Part shown: positions 23,295-35,422 of the stretch, in pieces
Layout of the letters: each line of letters starts with the position of its first letter
How positions within the stretch are numbered: position 1 is the stretch's first letter
From: Hevea brasiliensis
Taxonomy: Eukaryota; Streptophyta; Magnoliopsida; Malpighiales; Euphorbiaceae
Direction: 5' to 3'
DNA: 64,000 bases
NCBI RefSeq assembly: GCF_030052815.1
Contig: NC_079493.1
Location: 57,083,191-57,147,190, forward strand
The notes under the pieces: model-generated
What the model was told of the DNA's origin: nothing
What the model saw: only the letters and a program-made list of their open reading frames with translations
Databases searched by the model: none
Translations under genes and position numbers: made by a program

Positions 23295-26200
23295 TGTCAC
23301 ACCCTACCCCTCTGTAAGGCATGACATGATCCCGTAGTATACCTAATGAATTACCAACTTCGTCTACTGATAACCCAATAAATACACTACAAGGAATTTT
23401 AAAACTGTTCTTACTTCTTTTTACAGTGGTGAGCATTATTTACAAGTGTTAAAAACTTTTTAACTGAAGTGAAACCAAATAACATATTTGAAGTATTAAG
23501 AATTTCTGTAAAAATTTTGGCAGAATGCCATCTGTATTTTGAATAAACCAGTTCTTCAAAAACCTGTAAAAAGCACTTCAAATATATTTCTCAATCTCAA
23601 ACTCCAACATTTAATCAACACAATATGTTTGACAACTCAAATCCACAAAAATTTTTCAATATTTCCAAAGGCTGAGATAAAAGAAATATAGTACAAATTT
23701 TATAAGTTAAAATAATTCATAATTTATTTTACAACTTCAATGTACAATTTTAATTTACAACTGCTCAAAATCAAGAACACTATATACATACAGTGAACAT
23801 ACATTACAATATAAAATGCAAAATATGGTATACTCAATATACCCGATGATCTCTCACTGAAGTACTAGCAGCCTAGTCTGCTGTCCTGTCAGTCTGTCTA
23901 CCTGCGACAGTAATGAAAAGCTATCGCTAAGTAAAATTTACTCAGTGGTGCACAATAACAATTTGAAATGCGATACATTAATCTTTTATTGACAATTCAC
24001 AAATCAAATAGTTCACAATTCCATTTTTCAATTTACAAAGTTCATATAACACAAATTTGATCAAATAACTAAATAATACAGTTTTGCCAATCAATAATAT
24101 CATTTGATCAAATAACTGAATAATACAATTTTGCCAATCAATAATACAATTTGATCAAATAACTGAATAATACCGTTTTGCAAATCAATAACACAATTTA
24201 AATGCTGCACAATTACATTTCACAAATTATCAAAGCTCATTATAGAAAAATTTTGGGTCAAATAATTTAATAAACACAGTATTGCCAATTCATATACAAC
24301 TTAAGCCATGATACAAAATTTCCGATCAATGCTATGTTGTACACCACGACAAAGCAATCTACAACCCCACTAATCAAAATCAATGAGGGAGGTGGCTAGC
24401 TAGCTAATGAGTACTCATCCGATCTACAACCTCAACTAGCAAACCAAAGAGGGAGGAAAATAATCACACTCACCCTAGCTTGATAAGTCAAAGAGGGAGG
24501 AATATAATCACACTCACCCCATAAATAGAGGAGGAACATAGTAATATTGTCATGCCAAGTGTGAATCAAAACAATTCCAAATCACAATATTTAGATATTT
24601 GATACAAACCACTAATCATATTTTATCTCAAAATTTCCATTTACAAAGTAGGCAACACAATAATTTTCAATAAAATTCCCAAAGCCAAAACAATCAAATA
24701 TTATTCATAACTCATTTCTCCAAATAAATTTTCTAATAAAAACAGTGAATATAAAAAGTATTGTGCACAGACACAATTTAAAACTATAATGTTCACATAA
24801 ATTTTTAAGTAGAAAATAAGAAATCAAAATTATGCACAAACACAATTTAAAACAATAACATACAATTAATCATAATTTATTTCAATTGAAAAATTCAAAA
24901 GAAATAACTATTGTGCACAAACACAATTTAAAACAATAATATAAAAATAATCATAATTTATTTTTCAATAATCATAGTTTATTTCAATTGAAAAATTCAA
25001 AAGAAATAATTATTATGCACAAACCTCTGATAACTGTCTCTTGCCTCTGACTCAGTGTTTCCTTCCCTTTCCCTGAGTCTTTGCTAACTGAAACGCACAA
25101 TTTAAAGTGTTTCAGTACTCATTTAAGCTGTCTCTAAGAATAAGGTTCAATAATTAATTTATCGAATTCTATTATTTCCTTAGTCAACCTAAGATGTCGA
25201 CCCTCGATGCAGTCTAGGTGAATTAGGTTTCAATGTTACCAATATGTCACATTTTATAGTCTTTTAGTGTTGGTACATGTTACCCAATTCATTTCCATGT
25301 ATAGTGCACTTTAGTGCAATTTGTTGGATTCTGGTATACTAATTTGACCTAACCGGATGACCTAGTTTCCTCGGTTTTCGAGTTTTGGTCAAAACTACAA
25401 ACTTGTAGATCTATGTCTTATTGCACGCAGGGAAAAATTTCAGGTCATTCTGAGTTTACTAGACCAAGATATGGTCATTTTACTATTACTGGTCAGAATG
25501 CACTAAAATTGGTCACTTTAAGTCATTTTAGGTCACTTTTGGTTCGGCCAGTTTTTGGACCCGAATTTATGCAAGCTATTTGACTAGCTTATGTTCATTT
25601 CTGGACTTTGGTGTCTTCATAAGACTTGTATATATATGTCTCAACTATTCATGGTAAAAATTTCAGGTCAATTGGACCTGTTTTAAGTGAGTTATGGCCA
25701 AAACACTAACCGCTGCCCAAATGGTCAATTTTCAGGCCTTAAATGCACTAATCCGGATTCGGTCATTTTTCAAGTTACCTTCCAAGCAGAATTTTGGTAA
25801 GCTTCCTTCATGAAAGTTGGCACATTTTGTGTCTAGTTTCACTTCCAATTAGTCTCATATCAATTGGAGTCACACACTTAAGGTTCTAAGCCCAAAACAT
25901 AAACTGCCCTATTGCATTTTGTTCATTACTCATCAAAGGACACTTGTAACACTTACCAAGTTACACATTCATGCCAATTCTGGTTTGTACCATAACCTAA
26001 ACACATTTCACAACATATTTTTGGTCACTTTGGCAGCTTATAACCATACTCAATATGCACCTTATAGTATAGAATTTTTCAAGTTTAAATTACAAACAAT
26101 TCAATCACCTAACCTAGCTCATTTACATGTCCAACCTCACACCATCATACATATACATAAGCTGCCATAGCAAGTACCACAATTCAACATTAATATTCCA

Positions 26201-27411
26201 TAAACCAAACCATGAAATAACATTTTTATGGTTCACCATTCAAGCTGCCGATTCATACATCACTCTCCATTAATTTCCAAGCTTCCAAATTCAAGTACAC
26301 ATTCACATATACTTAGTATACATCACCCAATTTATTCCTACACATATAAACACATAATCAACCCTTTAATCTACCATTTACAAGCAAGAATAAACTGTCC
26401 TCAAAGAGTTTCCATGGCTGCCAAAAATACACATCCCCCTTTAAACATCAAACCTTAAAAATCTCTCCATAATTCAAGTACCCATAACATTCTTACTAAC
26501 TTTAATGAAGCAATAACCAAAAAGACAAACTTACCACTTTGGAAACTCTTCAAAACTTCACCAAAACTTGATCTTCTTGCTGCCTATCTACTGCCCAAGT
26601 GGTGTAGAATAATTTTTGTGAAGGAATCAAATGGAAAAATGGCTTGGAGATGGGAGAATGGAGCTTGCATGGAGCTTGGAAGCTTTGGCCATGGAGTTCT
26701 TCTTGGGAGCAATTCGACTGCTCTTTGGGAAGGTTGAAGAAGATGACAATCTGTCCACAAATGAGGATGTAGTGGTCCACTTAGGTGAGTTAGTGGAGTA
26801 CTATGTGTGATTAAATATTTATTTAACTTAAATTCCCAATTTCTCACATTAAGCTCCCAATTTTTGCTATTTACTTTAGGTACCACCAATTAAATTTTTC
26901 ATGATATTTTCCAAGTGTAATATCTTGTATTTTTAATGGAAATTTAAGTCAAAAGACAACTTGGGGTGTCAAATGACCGCAATGCCCTTGTTTGGGTTAC
27001 ATTCCCGATTTTTCGGTAACACCGGGTTTTGTCGTTTTCTCGATTTCTCACTTTTCTTTGTACTAATTAATTAATTTTTCGTTGACATTTTTAATGATAT
27101 TTATACTTCAATAGACATTTATTTATGTCCTAAAAATATTTTCCAGGGTTCCTCGCGGTCCAGGGCTACTCAACGGTCTACGCCGCGACTTCCCAGTGCG
27201 GTCACCCATCGCTAGGGTTCTCGGCTCGTTTAACTTGGTTACATTTCATTGCTATTATTTTTCCTTTATTTTTCTTGTATTTTCTTTTCTTGTATTACAT
27301 TATTTTATGTCTCCTCATCAATATCTAAGTGTAGTTCTAGGTATCCTAGCTGTCCGGACAACACTGGTCACAGGAATAGTAGAACGCACTACTGAACATA
27401 GGGGCGTTACA
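23295..27411 (-). repeat. GypF 3' LTR (4.1 kb)
   Basis: On the + strand it starts TGTCACACCCTACC and ends GGGGCGTTACA. It holds three 47-bp tandem units at about 24057-24195, TTGTGCACAA-bearing repeats at about 24770-25030, and the CCAATTGG inverted repeat near 25842-25870. It has no recognisable gene; ORFs inside recur in other LTR copies but have no known domain. Confidence 0.93.
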
Positions 27412-27426
27412 ATTCTCTCCCCCTTA
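27412..27426 (-). other. GypF polypurine tract
   Basis: On the element strand TTAAGGGGGAGAGAAT directly precedes the 3' LTR. Confidence 0.8.
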
Positions 27427-28435
27427 AAATAAATTTCGTCCGTGAAATTTTACCCAATAGCCATCTTATAACAGTCATACGTTTATTTTCTCATTTCTAT
27501 ATGATCGTATAATCTTCTTTCCCTCGAATTTGTATACGACTTTTAACAATCTAATACAATATTTAATTTGTTTGTATAACACCAATCTTCTCTTACTATT
27601 GTGCTGTCTAATATTTCAGTTCATGTTCCTTTTTGAATGACCCTTGAGGTCATGTTAGAATGATTTATCTAGTCATTGGTCCTCTGACTATTCTAGTCAA
27701 TAGTCTTTCTCATATTCGTAACATTGCTTTGTTATATCTGAACCAACTGTTCAAATTTTTACTTCCATAACTCTTTTTATCAATCAATATTCTATAACTT
27801 ATCTCCTTTTGTACTAAACTATAACCTTTCGATACTCTAACTTTTGAGTTTTAGATCCCTAAGTAGGATTTTCAAACTTATTTCTAACAATTAAATTATG
27901 TCCTGGCATAACTATACCAAAACAGATGCCGTTGGCAACTATTCTCATCTTGGTGTGCTATTGAGTAGTACGTAGCTCTACACAATAATCTCAAGTTAGT
28001 ACTGTAATCTGCAGCTTACAGTACAAACATCAAGAACATTGCATAGTTACTACGATACATCCTAATAGATCAAACTTTCCTATCTTTTATCCTTTTCGAA
28101 TTCACTAATATCCAAAACTTATTCTGATTACAATATCCATTAACAATTAATAATTGTAACATCTTTGCCCTCATCTAGAGCAAGTCTATTACCACAACTT
28201 ACTTTTACATCCTCTTGCCTTACATTAAGTAGGCTCGCCAATTAGCTTTATAATTTATGGTGTGTTAGAAAATACTTTTCACCGATAAACTCTTCCAAAA
28301 CTAATTTCACTTATTATCACAATCCTTATCTCAAAGGACTAATCACTAATGCATCAAAATTTATTCCCCGGCAAAGGAATAATAACAGAACATATAGTTC
28401 TAACTCTAACATAAAAGTATGTAGATTCCAGGTCA
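27427..28435 (-). other. GypF non-coding block replacing pol (shared with GypH)
   Basis: About 1 kb with no ORF of 60 codons or more in either strand. It is nearly colinear with 53030-54045 in GypH, including landmarks GATGCCGTTGGCAACTAT and AGTAGTACGTAGCTCTACAC. In both elements its inner edge is GGTCAAACAATACATA. Its origin is unknown. Autonomous GypB and GypG lack it: their pol runs almost into the polypurine tract. Confidence 0.85.
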
Positions 28436-28650
28436 AACAATACATAAACGAAGAGTGCCATTCTTCTTCTTAACAAATAATACTAGCGCTCCCCATGGTG
28501 ACACACTAGGGCGGATGAAGTCCTTTTCAAGTAGTTCTTGCAACTGTACCTTCAACTCCTTCAACTCTGCTGGTGCCATTCTGTATGGTTTTATGGAGAT
28601 TGGATCCACACCAGGCATAATATTAATTTCAAACTACACCTTTCTTTCTG
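28436..28650 (-). pseudogene. GypF reverse transcriptase, N-terminal remnant
   Basis: It shows [23 protein letters not shown], then [21 protein letters not shown], and stops where CIDYRQLNK would begin. The palm active site (IDDIL) is absent, so this copy could never make RT. The break coincides with the inner edge of the non-coding block. Confidence 0.88.
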
Positions 28651-28837
28651 AAGGTAATCATGGCAATTCATCAGGAAACACATATGGAAAGTTATATACT
28701 ATAGGGATGTCCCTCAATGCTGGACTCCCCACTTGGGTGTCTACCACATGTGCCAAGTATGCTTCACACCCATTTCTGATCATTTTTCTGGCTAGTGCAG
28801 CCGAAATGATGTTTGATGGCAATAGCTGCCTCTCCCC

Positions 28838-29240
28838 TTATATTACCACTTCACTGTACTGAAGGAGACCAAAAGTGATTGTCTTCAGTCTACAGTCAAT
28901 CATGGCGTGATGCCTGGCTAACCAATCCATGCCCAAAATGATATCATAATCTCTGAAGGGCATTTCAATGAGATCAGACAAAAAAGTATGTCTTTGGATC
29001 ACCAAAGGACAATCCCTATACATTCTACTAACCCTAACCTCTTGTCCTAACGGACTTGTTACTAACACCTCAAAGTCCATTTTTGTACATGGAACAGCAA
29101 TGAAATCAATGATGCTAGCACTCACATAATAATGGGTAGAACCCGGATCAACTAACACAAACACATCTTGATTAAAAGTTGAGAAGGTACTAGCCACAAC
29201 ATCAGATGTCTCAACTTCTTCTCTCTGTCTATTTGCGTAG
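28838..29240 (-). pseudogene. GypF protease
   Basis: In frame with gag, an open stretch reads FVLVDPGSTHYYVS, DFEVLVTSPLGQ, YRDCPLVIQ and RDYDIILGMDWLARHH. The active site reads DPG instead of DTG; DPG also occurs in GypG. Further decayed codons join it to the RT remnant through several stops (28650-28838). Confidence 0.85.
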
Positions 29241-30464
29241 ACTGTGACTGGAGCACTGTCTTGCTCTGATTGTTTCACTGTGCCTTGGCTGCCTGCTGGG
29301 TTACCTCTACCCCTGCCTCTACCTCTGCTGGGTGGTTGTGAACCTCTGGTGACAGGGCTCTGAACTAACCCTTCAGCAGTAGTAGAAGGTGGTCTAACTC
29401 TACGAGCATTGGTGCAGTCCTTGGCAAAGTGCCCTATGCCTCCACAGTTATAACAGGCTCCTATAGCCTTGTAGCATACCCCACCATGATTTCTACCACA
29501 AGTTTCACATTGTCCATCTGACAGCGCATTTCTGGGTTTCTTCTGAGTTTGCTGATCGGATCAAGGTGGTTTCTATCCAGAAGATCTATCTCCACGGGAC
29601 TTCTCACTACCTCTGTTGTGTCCCCCAAAGTTTTTCCTCTTTCCAGTAGGACCACTGGAACCCTATTCTACTGACTTTCCCTCTTTTTCTATCTTCTCTG
29701 ATTTCTTTTTCTTAGGGGCCGCTTCAGATTCAATTCTTTCTAATTCTAGTGCTTTAGAAATAAGCTCAGAGAAGTTGTTATGTTTGAATCCGACCACCTA
29801 TAATCTGATACTAGGCTTCAAGCCGGTTTCAAACCTCTCACATCTCTCCCTGCTAGTAGAAAGTAGACTTACTGCATAATGGCTCAGGCAGGAAAATTCC
29901 CTTTCATATTCACCCACCGATCTACTCCCCTATTTCAGACTTAGGAACTCTTGCAGCTTCTGGTCCACATAAGCATCAGGGATATATTTTTGTCTGAACT
30001 CACATACAAAATCATTCCATGTTAGCACTGAAGGTTCTACCAGACTATGGGGAATGGTTTTCCACCAGTCATATGCATCCCCCTGTAGCAGAGACACTGA
30101 ATATACAAATCTGAGCTCCTCTGTGCAGTGCAGTTTCTTGAACACCCTATCCATTCTCTCTAACCACTGTTATGCCTCTAGAGGATCTACTGTCCCCTTG
30201 AACTCAATAGCCCCATATTTCATTAATTTATCATACTGCCTAGCAGAAAACTGTGGTTGTACCACTGGTGCCTGTAATGGGACTTGAGTAGGCATGTTAC
30301 CAGCCATTTGTTGGAACATTGCGACCATCTGTGAAGCGGCGAGTAGGAAACTACGATGCTTGAAATTTGGTCTTGCTGTGATCCTTGACATTGTGTAAGG
30401 CTGGGGCATCCCCTTGCACCTCAGCCTCTATAGATTGATCGACTGAACGATCACCCTCTTCCAT
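29241..30464 (-). pseudogene. GypF gag
   Basis: The start is at 30464 (MEEGDRSVDQ). Stops lie within the Gag core (for example TAA after DPLEA, TAG after FLSLK and SIRL, TAG after KSVE). Core motifs are recognisable: QWLERMDRVFKKLHC, DAYDWWKTIPHSL, YVDQKLQEFLSLK, EYEREFS. The zinc knuckle CYNCGGIGHFAKDC is intact. The Gly/Arg-rich tail continues in frame into protease, showing that gag and pol share one frame in this family. Confidence 0.88.
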
Positions 30465-30489
30465 AGTTAATTCGAGGATCTTAAACCTC

Positions 30490-30491
30490 CT
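30490..30491 (-). promoter_or_regulatory. Candidate 3' splice site before GypF gag
   Basis: The element-strand sequence GTTAATTGTTCAG|GAGG lies about 25 nt before the gag ATG. It pairs with GTAAGT at 33896-33891 in the 5' LTR (inferred intron about 3.4 kb, which includes the primer site). Confidence 0.5.
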
Positions 30492-30633
30492 GAACAATTA
30501 ACACGAGGAGATTTCCTCCCGTTAGTGCATATTTATAATGTAATGTACTGTATGTATCAAACAATGAAATTGAGCAGTTGTACTATGAAGAAAGAATATT
30601 CAAATTATAGGTGAAAACAGAATCTAAAAACTA

Positions 30634-30645
30634 GCTCTGATACCA
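30634..30645 (-). other. GypF primer binding site
   Basis: On the element strand TGGTATCAGAGC, an exact match to the plant iMet-type site, follows the LTR after spacer TGTTTTAG. Confidence 0.9.
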
Positions 30646-30653
30646 CTAAAACA

Positions 30654-33600
30654 TGTCACACCCTATGCCTCTGTAAGGCATGACATGATCCCGTAGTATA
30701 CCTAATGAATTACTAACTTCATCTACTGATAACCCATTAAATACACTACAAGGGATTTTAAAACTTTTCTTACTTCTTTTTACAGTGGTGAGCACTATTT
30801 ATAGGTGTTAAAAACTTTTTAACTGAAGTGAAACCAAATAACATATTTGAAGTATTAAGAATTTCTGTAAAAATTTTGGCGGAGTGCCATCTGTATTTTG
30901 AATAAACCAGTTCTTCAAAAACCTGTAAAAATCACTTCAAATATATTTCTCAATCTCAAACTCCAACATTTAATCAACACAATATGTTTGACAACTCAAA
31001 TCCACAAAAATTTTTCAATATTTCCAAAGGCTGAGATAAAAGAAATATAGTACAAATTTTATAAGTCAAAATAATTCACAATTTATTTTACAACTTCAAT
31101 GTACAATTTTAATTTACAACTGCTCAAAACCAAGAACCCTATATACATACAGTGAACATACATTACAATATAAAATGCAAAATATGGTATACTCAATATA
31201 CCCGATGATCTCTCACTGAAGTACTAGCAGCCTAGTTTGCTGCCCTGTTAGTCTGTCTACCTGTGACAATAATGAAAAGCTATCACTGAGTAAAATTTAC
31301 TCAGTGGTGTATAATAACAATTTGAAATGCGATACATAAATCTTTTATTGACAATTCACAAATCAAATAGTTAACAATTCCATTTTTCAATTTACAAAGT
31401 TCATATAACACAAATTTGATCAAATAACTGAATAATACAGTTTTGCCAATCAATAATACCATTTGATTAAATAACTGAATAATACAGTTTTGCCAATTAA
31501 TAACACAATTTGATCAAATAACTGAATAATACCATTTTGCAAATCAATAACACAATTTAAATGCTGCACAATTACATTTCACAAATTATCAAAGCTCATT
31601 ATAGAAAAATTTTGGGTCAAATAATTTAATAAACACAGTGTTGCCAATTCATACACAACTTAAGCCATGACACAAAATTTCTGATCAATGCCATGTTGTA
31701 CACCACGACAAAGCAATTTAAAACCCCACTAATCAAAATCAATGAGGGAGGTGGCTAGCTAGCTAATGAGTACTCATCCGATCTACAACCTCAACTGGTA
31801 AACCAGAGAGGGAGGAAAATAATCACACTCACCCTAGACTGATAAGTCAAAGAGGGAGGAATATAATCACACTCACCCCATAAATGAAGGAGGAACAAAG
31901 TAATATTGTCATGCCAAGTGTGAATCAAAACAATTCCAAATCACAATATTTAGATATTTGATACAAACCACAAATCATATTTTATCTCAAAATTTCCATT
32001 TGCAAAGTAGGCAACACAATAATTTTCGATAAAATTCCCAAAGCCAAAACAATCAAATATTATTCATAACTCATTTCTCCAAATAAATTTTTTAATAAAA
32101 ACAGTGAATATAAAAAGTATTGTGCACAGACACAATTTAAAACTATAATGTTCACATAAATTTTTAAGTAGAAAATAAGAAATCAAAATTATTGTGCACA
32201 AACACAATTTAAAACAATAACATACAATTAATCATAATTTATTTCAATTGAAAAATTCAAAAGAAATAACTATTGTGCACAAACACAATTTAAAACAATA
32301 ATATAAAAATAATCATAATTTATTTTTCAATAATCATAATTTATTTCAATTGAAAAATTCAAAAGAAATAATTATTGTGCACAAACCTCTAATAACTGTC
32401 TCTTGCCTCTGACTCAGTGTTTCCTTCCCTTTCCCTGAGTCTTTGCTCACTGAAACACACAATTTGAAGTGTTTCAGTACTCATTTAAACTGTCTCTAAG
32501 AATAAGGTTCAATAATTAATTTATCGAATTCAATTATTTCCTTAGTCAACCTAAGATGTCGACCCTCGATGCAATCTAGGTGAATTAGGTTTCAATGTTA
32601 TCAATATGTCACATTTTATATCCTTTTAGTGTTGGTACATGTTACCCAATTCATTTCCATGTATAGTGCACTTTAGTGCAATTTGTCGGATTCCGGTATA
32701 CTAATTTGACCTAACCGGATAACCTAGTTCCCTCGATTTTTGGGTTTTGGTCAAAACTACAAACTTGTAGATCTATGTCTTATTGCACGCGGGGCAAAAT
32801 TTCAGGTCATTCTGAGTTTACTAGACCAAGTTATGGTCATTTTACTATTGCTGGTTAGAATGTACCAAAATTGGTCACTTTAAGTCATTTTAGGTCAATT
32901 TTGGTTCGGCCAGTTTTTAGACCCGAATTGGTGCAAGCTATTTGACTAGCTTATGGTCATTTCTGGGCTTTGGTGTCTTCATAAGACTTGTATATATATG
33001 TTTCAACTATTCATCGTAAAAATTTTAGGTCAATTGGACCTGTTTTGAGTGAGTTATGGCCAAAAAACTAACTACTGCCCAAATGGTCAATTTTCAGGCC
33101 TTAAATGCACTAATCCGGATTTGGTCATTTTTCAAGTTACCTTCCAAGCAGAATTTTGGTAAGCTTCCTTCATGAAAGTTGGCACATTTTGTGCCTAGTT
33201 TCACCTCCAATTGGTCTCATACTAATTGGAGCCACACACTTAAGGTTCTAAGCCCAAAACATAAACTGCCCTATTGCATTTTGTTCATTACTCATCAAAG
33301 GACACTTGTAACACTTACCAAGTTACACATTCATGCCAATTCTGGTTTGTACCATAACCTAAACACATTTCACAACATATTTTTGGTCACTTTGGTTGCT
33401 TATAACCACACTTAATATGCACCTTATAGTACAGAATTTTTCAAGTTCAAATTAGAAACAATTCAATCACCTAACCTAGCTCATTTACATATCCAACCTC
33501 ACACCATCATACATATACACAAGCTGCCATAGCAAGTACCACAATTCAACATTAATATTCCATAAACCAAACCATGAAATAATATTTTTATGGTTCACCA

Positions 33601-34774
33601 TTAAAGCTGCCGATTCATACATCACTCTCCATTAATTTCCAAGCTTCCAAATTCAAGTACACATTCACATATACTTAGTATACATCACCCAATTTATTCC
33701 TATACATATAAACACATAATCAACCCTTTAATCTACCATTTATAAGCAAGAATAAACTGTCCTCAAAGAGTTTCCATGGCTGCCAAAAATACACATCCCC
33801 CTTTAAACATCAAACCTCAAAAATCTCTCCATAATTCAGGTACCCATAACATTCTTACTAACTTTAATGAAGCAATAACCAAAAACACAAACTTACTACT
33901 TTGGAAACTCTTTAAAACTTCCCCAAAACTTGATCTTCTTGCTGCCTATCTACTGCCCAAGTGGTGTAGAACAATTTTTGTAAAGAAATCAAATGGAAAA
34001 ATGGCTTGGAGATGGGAGAATGGAGCTTGCATGGAGCTTGGAAGCTTTGGCTATGGAGTTCTTCTTGGAAGCAATTCGGCTGCTCTTTGGGAAGGTTGAA
34101 GAAGATGACAATCTGTCCAAAAATGAGGATGTAGTGTTCCACTGAGGTGAGTTAGTGGAGCACTATGTGTGATTAAATATTTATTTAATCTTAAATTCCC
34201 AATTTCTCACGTTAAGCTCCCAATTTTTGCTATTTACTTTAGGTACCACCAATTAAATTTTTCATGACATTTTCCAAGTGTAATATCATGTATTTTTAAT
34301 GGACATTTAACTCAAAAGACAACTCGGGGTGTCAAATGACCACAATGCCCCTGTTCGGGTTGCATTCCCTATTTTTCGGTAACACTGAGTTTTATCGTTT
34401 TCTCGATTTCTCACTTTTCTTTGTACTAATTAATTAATTTTTCTTTGATATTTCTAATGATATTTATACTTCAATAGACATTTATTTAAGTCCTAAAAAT
34501 ATTTTCCAGGGTTTCCCGCTGTCCAGGGCTAGTCAACGGTCTACGCCGCGACTTCCCAGTGCGGTCACCCATCGCTAGGGTTCTCGACTCATTTAACTTG
34601 GTTACATTTTATTGCTATTATTTTTCCTTTATTTTTCTTGTATTTTCTTTTCTTATATTACATTATTTTATGTCTCCTCATCAATATCTAAGTGTAGTTC
34701 TAGGCATCCTAACTGTCCGGACAACACTGGTCATAGGAACAGTAGAACGCACTACCGAACATAGGGGTGTTACA
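30654..34774 (-). repeat. GypF 5' LTR (4.1 kb)
   Basis: A near-identical partner of 23295-27411, differing by scattered, mostly transition, changes. It ends GGGGTGTTACA followed by ATGTA. It contains 47-bp units at about 31413-31555, the CCAATTGG inverted repeat near 33202-33228, and the donor-like GTAAGT at 33896-33891. No gene is seen. Confidence 0.93.
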
Positions 34775-34848
34775 ATGTATGTGACCCTAGGTGAAAATTT
34801 TTGAATTCAATGGTATAAACTTGTGTTTTTCACACTTGCGCTCCTTCA
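34775..34848 (+). repeat. CopC 5' LTR, terminal part
   Basis: It begins with the second ATGTA copy, continues GTGACCCTAGGTG and ends CTCCTTCA. It matches CopA 2220-2293. Confidence 0.92.
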
Positions 34849-34850
34849 AT

Positions 34851-34863
34851 TGGTATCAGAGCC
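34851..34863 (+). other. CopC primer binding site
   Basis: TGGTATCAGAGCC follows the LTR end by two bases. It is the classic copia iMet-type site. Confidence 0.92.
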
Positions 34864-35113
34864 ATTGCATTTGCCATTTAGATTGTTGATTATATGATTT
34901 AATTGTGTGTTTTGATCAAGAGATGATTTATCCATTGCTGGTTGCAATGGATGTGTGGCGGCATGCTTGATGAACACCATCAATGGTGCGCATGGTTTGG
35001 CTTCATGGGTGGTGCTCAAGGTTTGGTCTTTTTATTTGCAATTGTTGTATGATCTAAAAGCTCATCCTATGTCTAATTAAATTGTTTAATTAGAATTTCA
35101 ATCAAACAATTAA

Positions 35114-35422
35114 ATTTTGATTCAAATCAGAATTTTAAAAATTGTTTAAATGTGATTCAAATCTGAATTTTTAAAGTTGTTTGAATCATATTTAAATCTG
35201 ATTTTTTAAAGTTGTATGAATAATATTCATATCTGAATTTTTAAAAATTGTTTGAATATGATTCAAATCTGATTTTTTAAAAATTGTTTGAATGTGATTC
35301 AAATCTAAATTTTTAAGGTTGTTTGAATATGATTCAAATCTGAATTTTTAAATTTGTTTGAATGAGATTCAAATATAAATTTTTAAATTTATTTGAATCA
35401 TATTCAAATCTGGATTTTTAAA
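35114..35422 (+). repeat. 35-bp tandem repeat in the CopC leader
   Basis: About nine degenerate units of the form GTTTGAATATGATTCAAATC followed by TGAATTTTTAAAAATT. Each unit holds a small inverted repeat TTTGAAT-ATG-ATTCAAA. Confidence 0.85.

Larger units (their letters stand above)
23295..34774 (-). mobile_element. GypF: non-autonomous Ty3/gypsy element
   Basis: A complete insertion on the - strand with two LTRs of about 4.1 kb, a perfect ATGTA duplication, a primer site and a polypurine tract. The 3.2-kb interior holds gag, protease and the first part of RT. A 1.0-kb non-coding block then replaces the rest of RT, RNase H, integrase and chromodomain. GypH shares the same block, so this is a lineage that probably moved with proteins supplied by a relative such as GypB. 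Confidence 0.92.

Noticed and set aside
27196..27432. ORF family in gypsy LTR ends (also 34559-34804 and, on the other strand, 12866-13093)
   Set aside because: It falls in the conserved U3 terminal block and runs across the LTR terminus into the interior or flank. It has no domain and lies antisense to the element in GypF.
27427..28435. Possible captured host gene in the GypF/GypH non-coding block
   Set aside because: I see no ORF, splice pattern or recognisable protein on either strand. Its origin stays open, but a gene capture cannot be supported from sequence alone.
33776..34099. 107-codon ORF in GypF LTR and related 116-codon ORFs at 51848-52198 and 58524-58874
   Set aside because: These are low-complexity LTR sequence, on the strand opposite to element transcription, and not preserved in frame between families.
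34851..34863. tRNA-like matches at the LTR edges
   Set aside because: They are 12-14 base primer sites complementary to the initiator tRNA 3' end, not tRNA genes; no cloverleaf follows.
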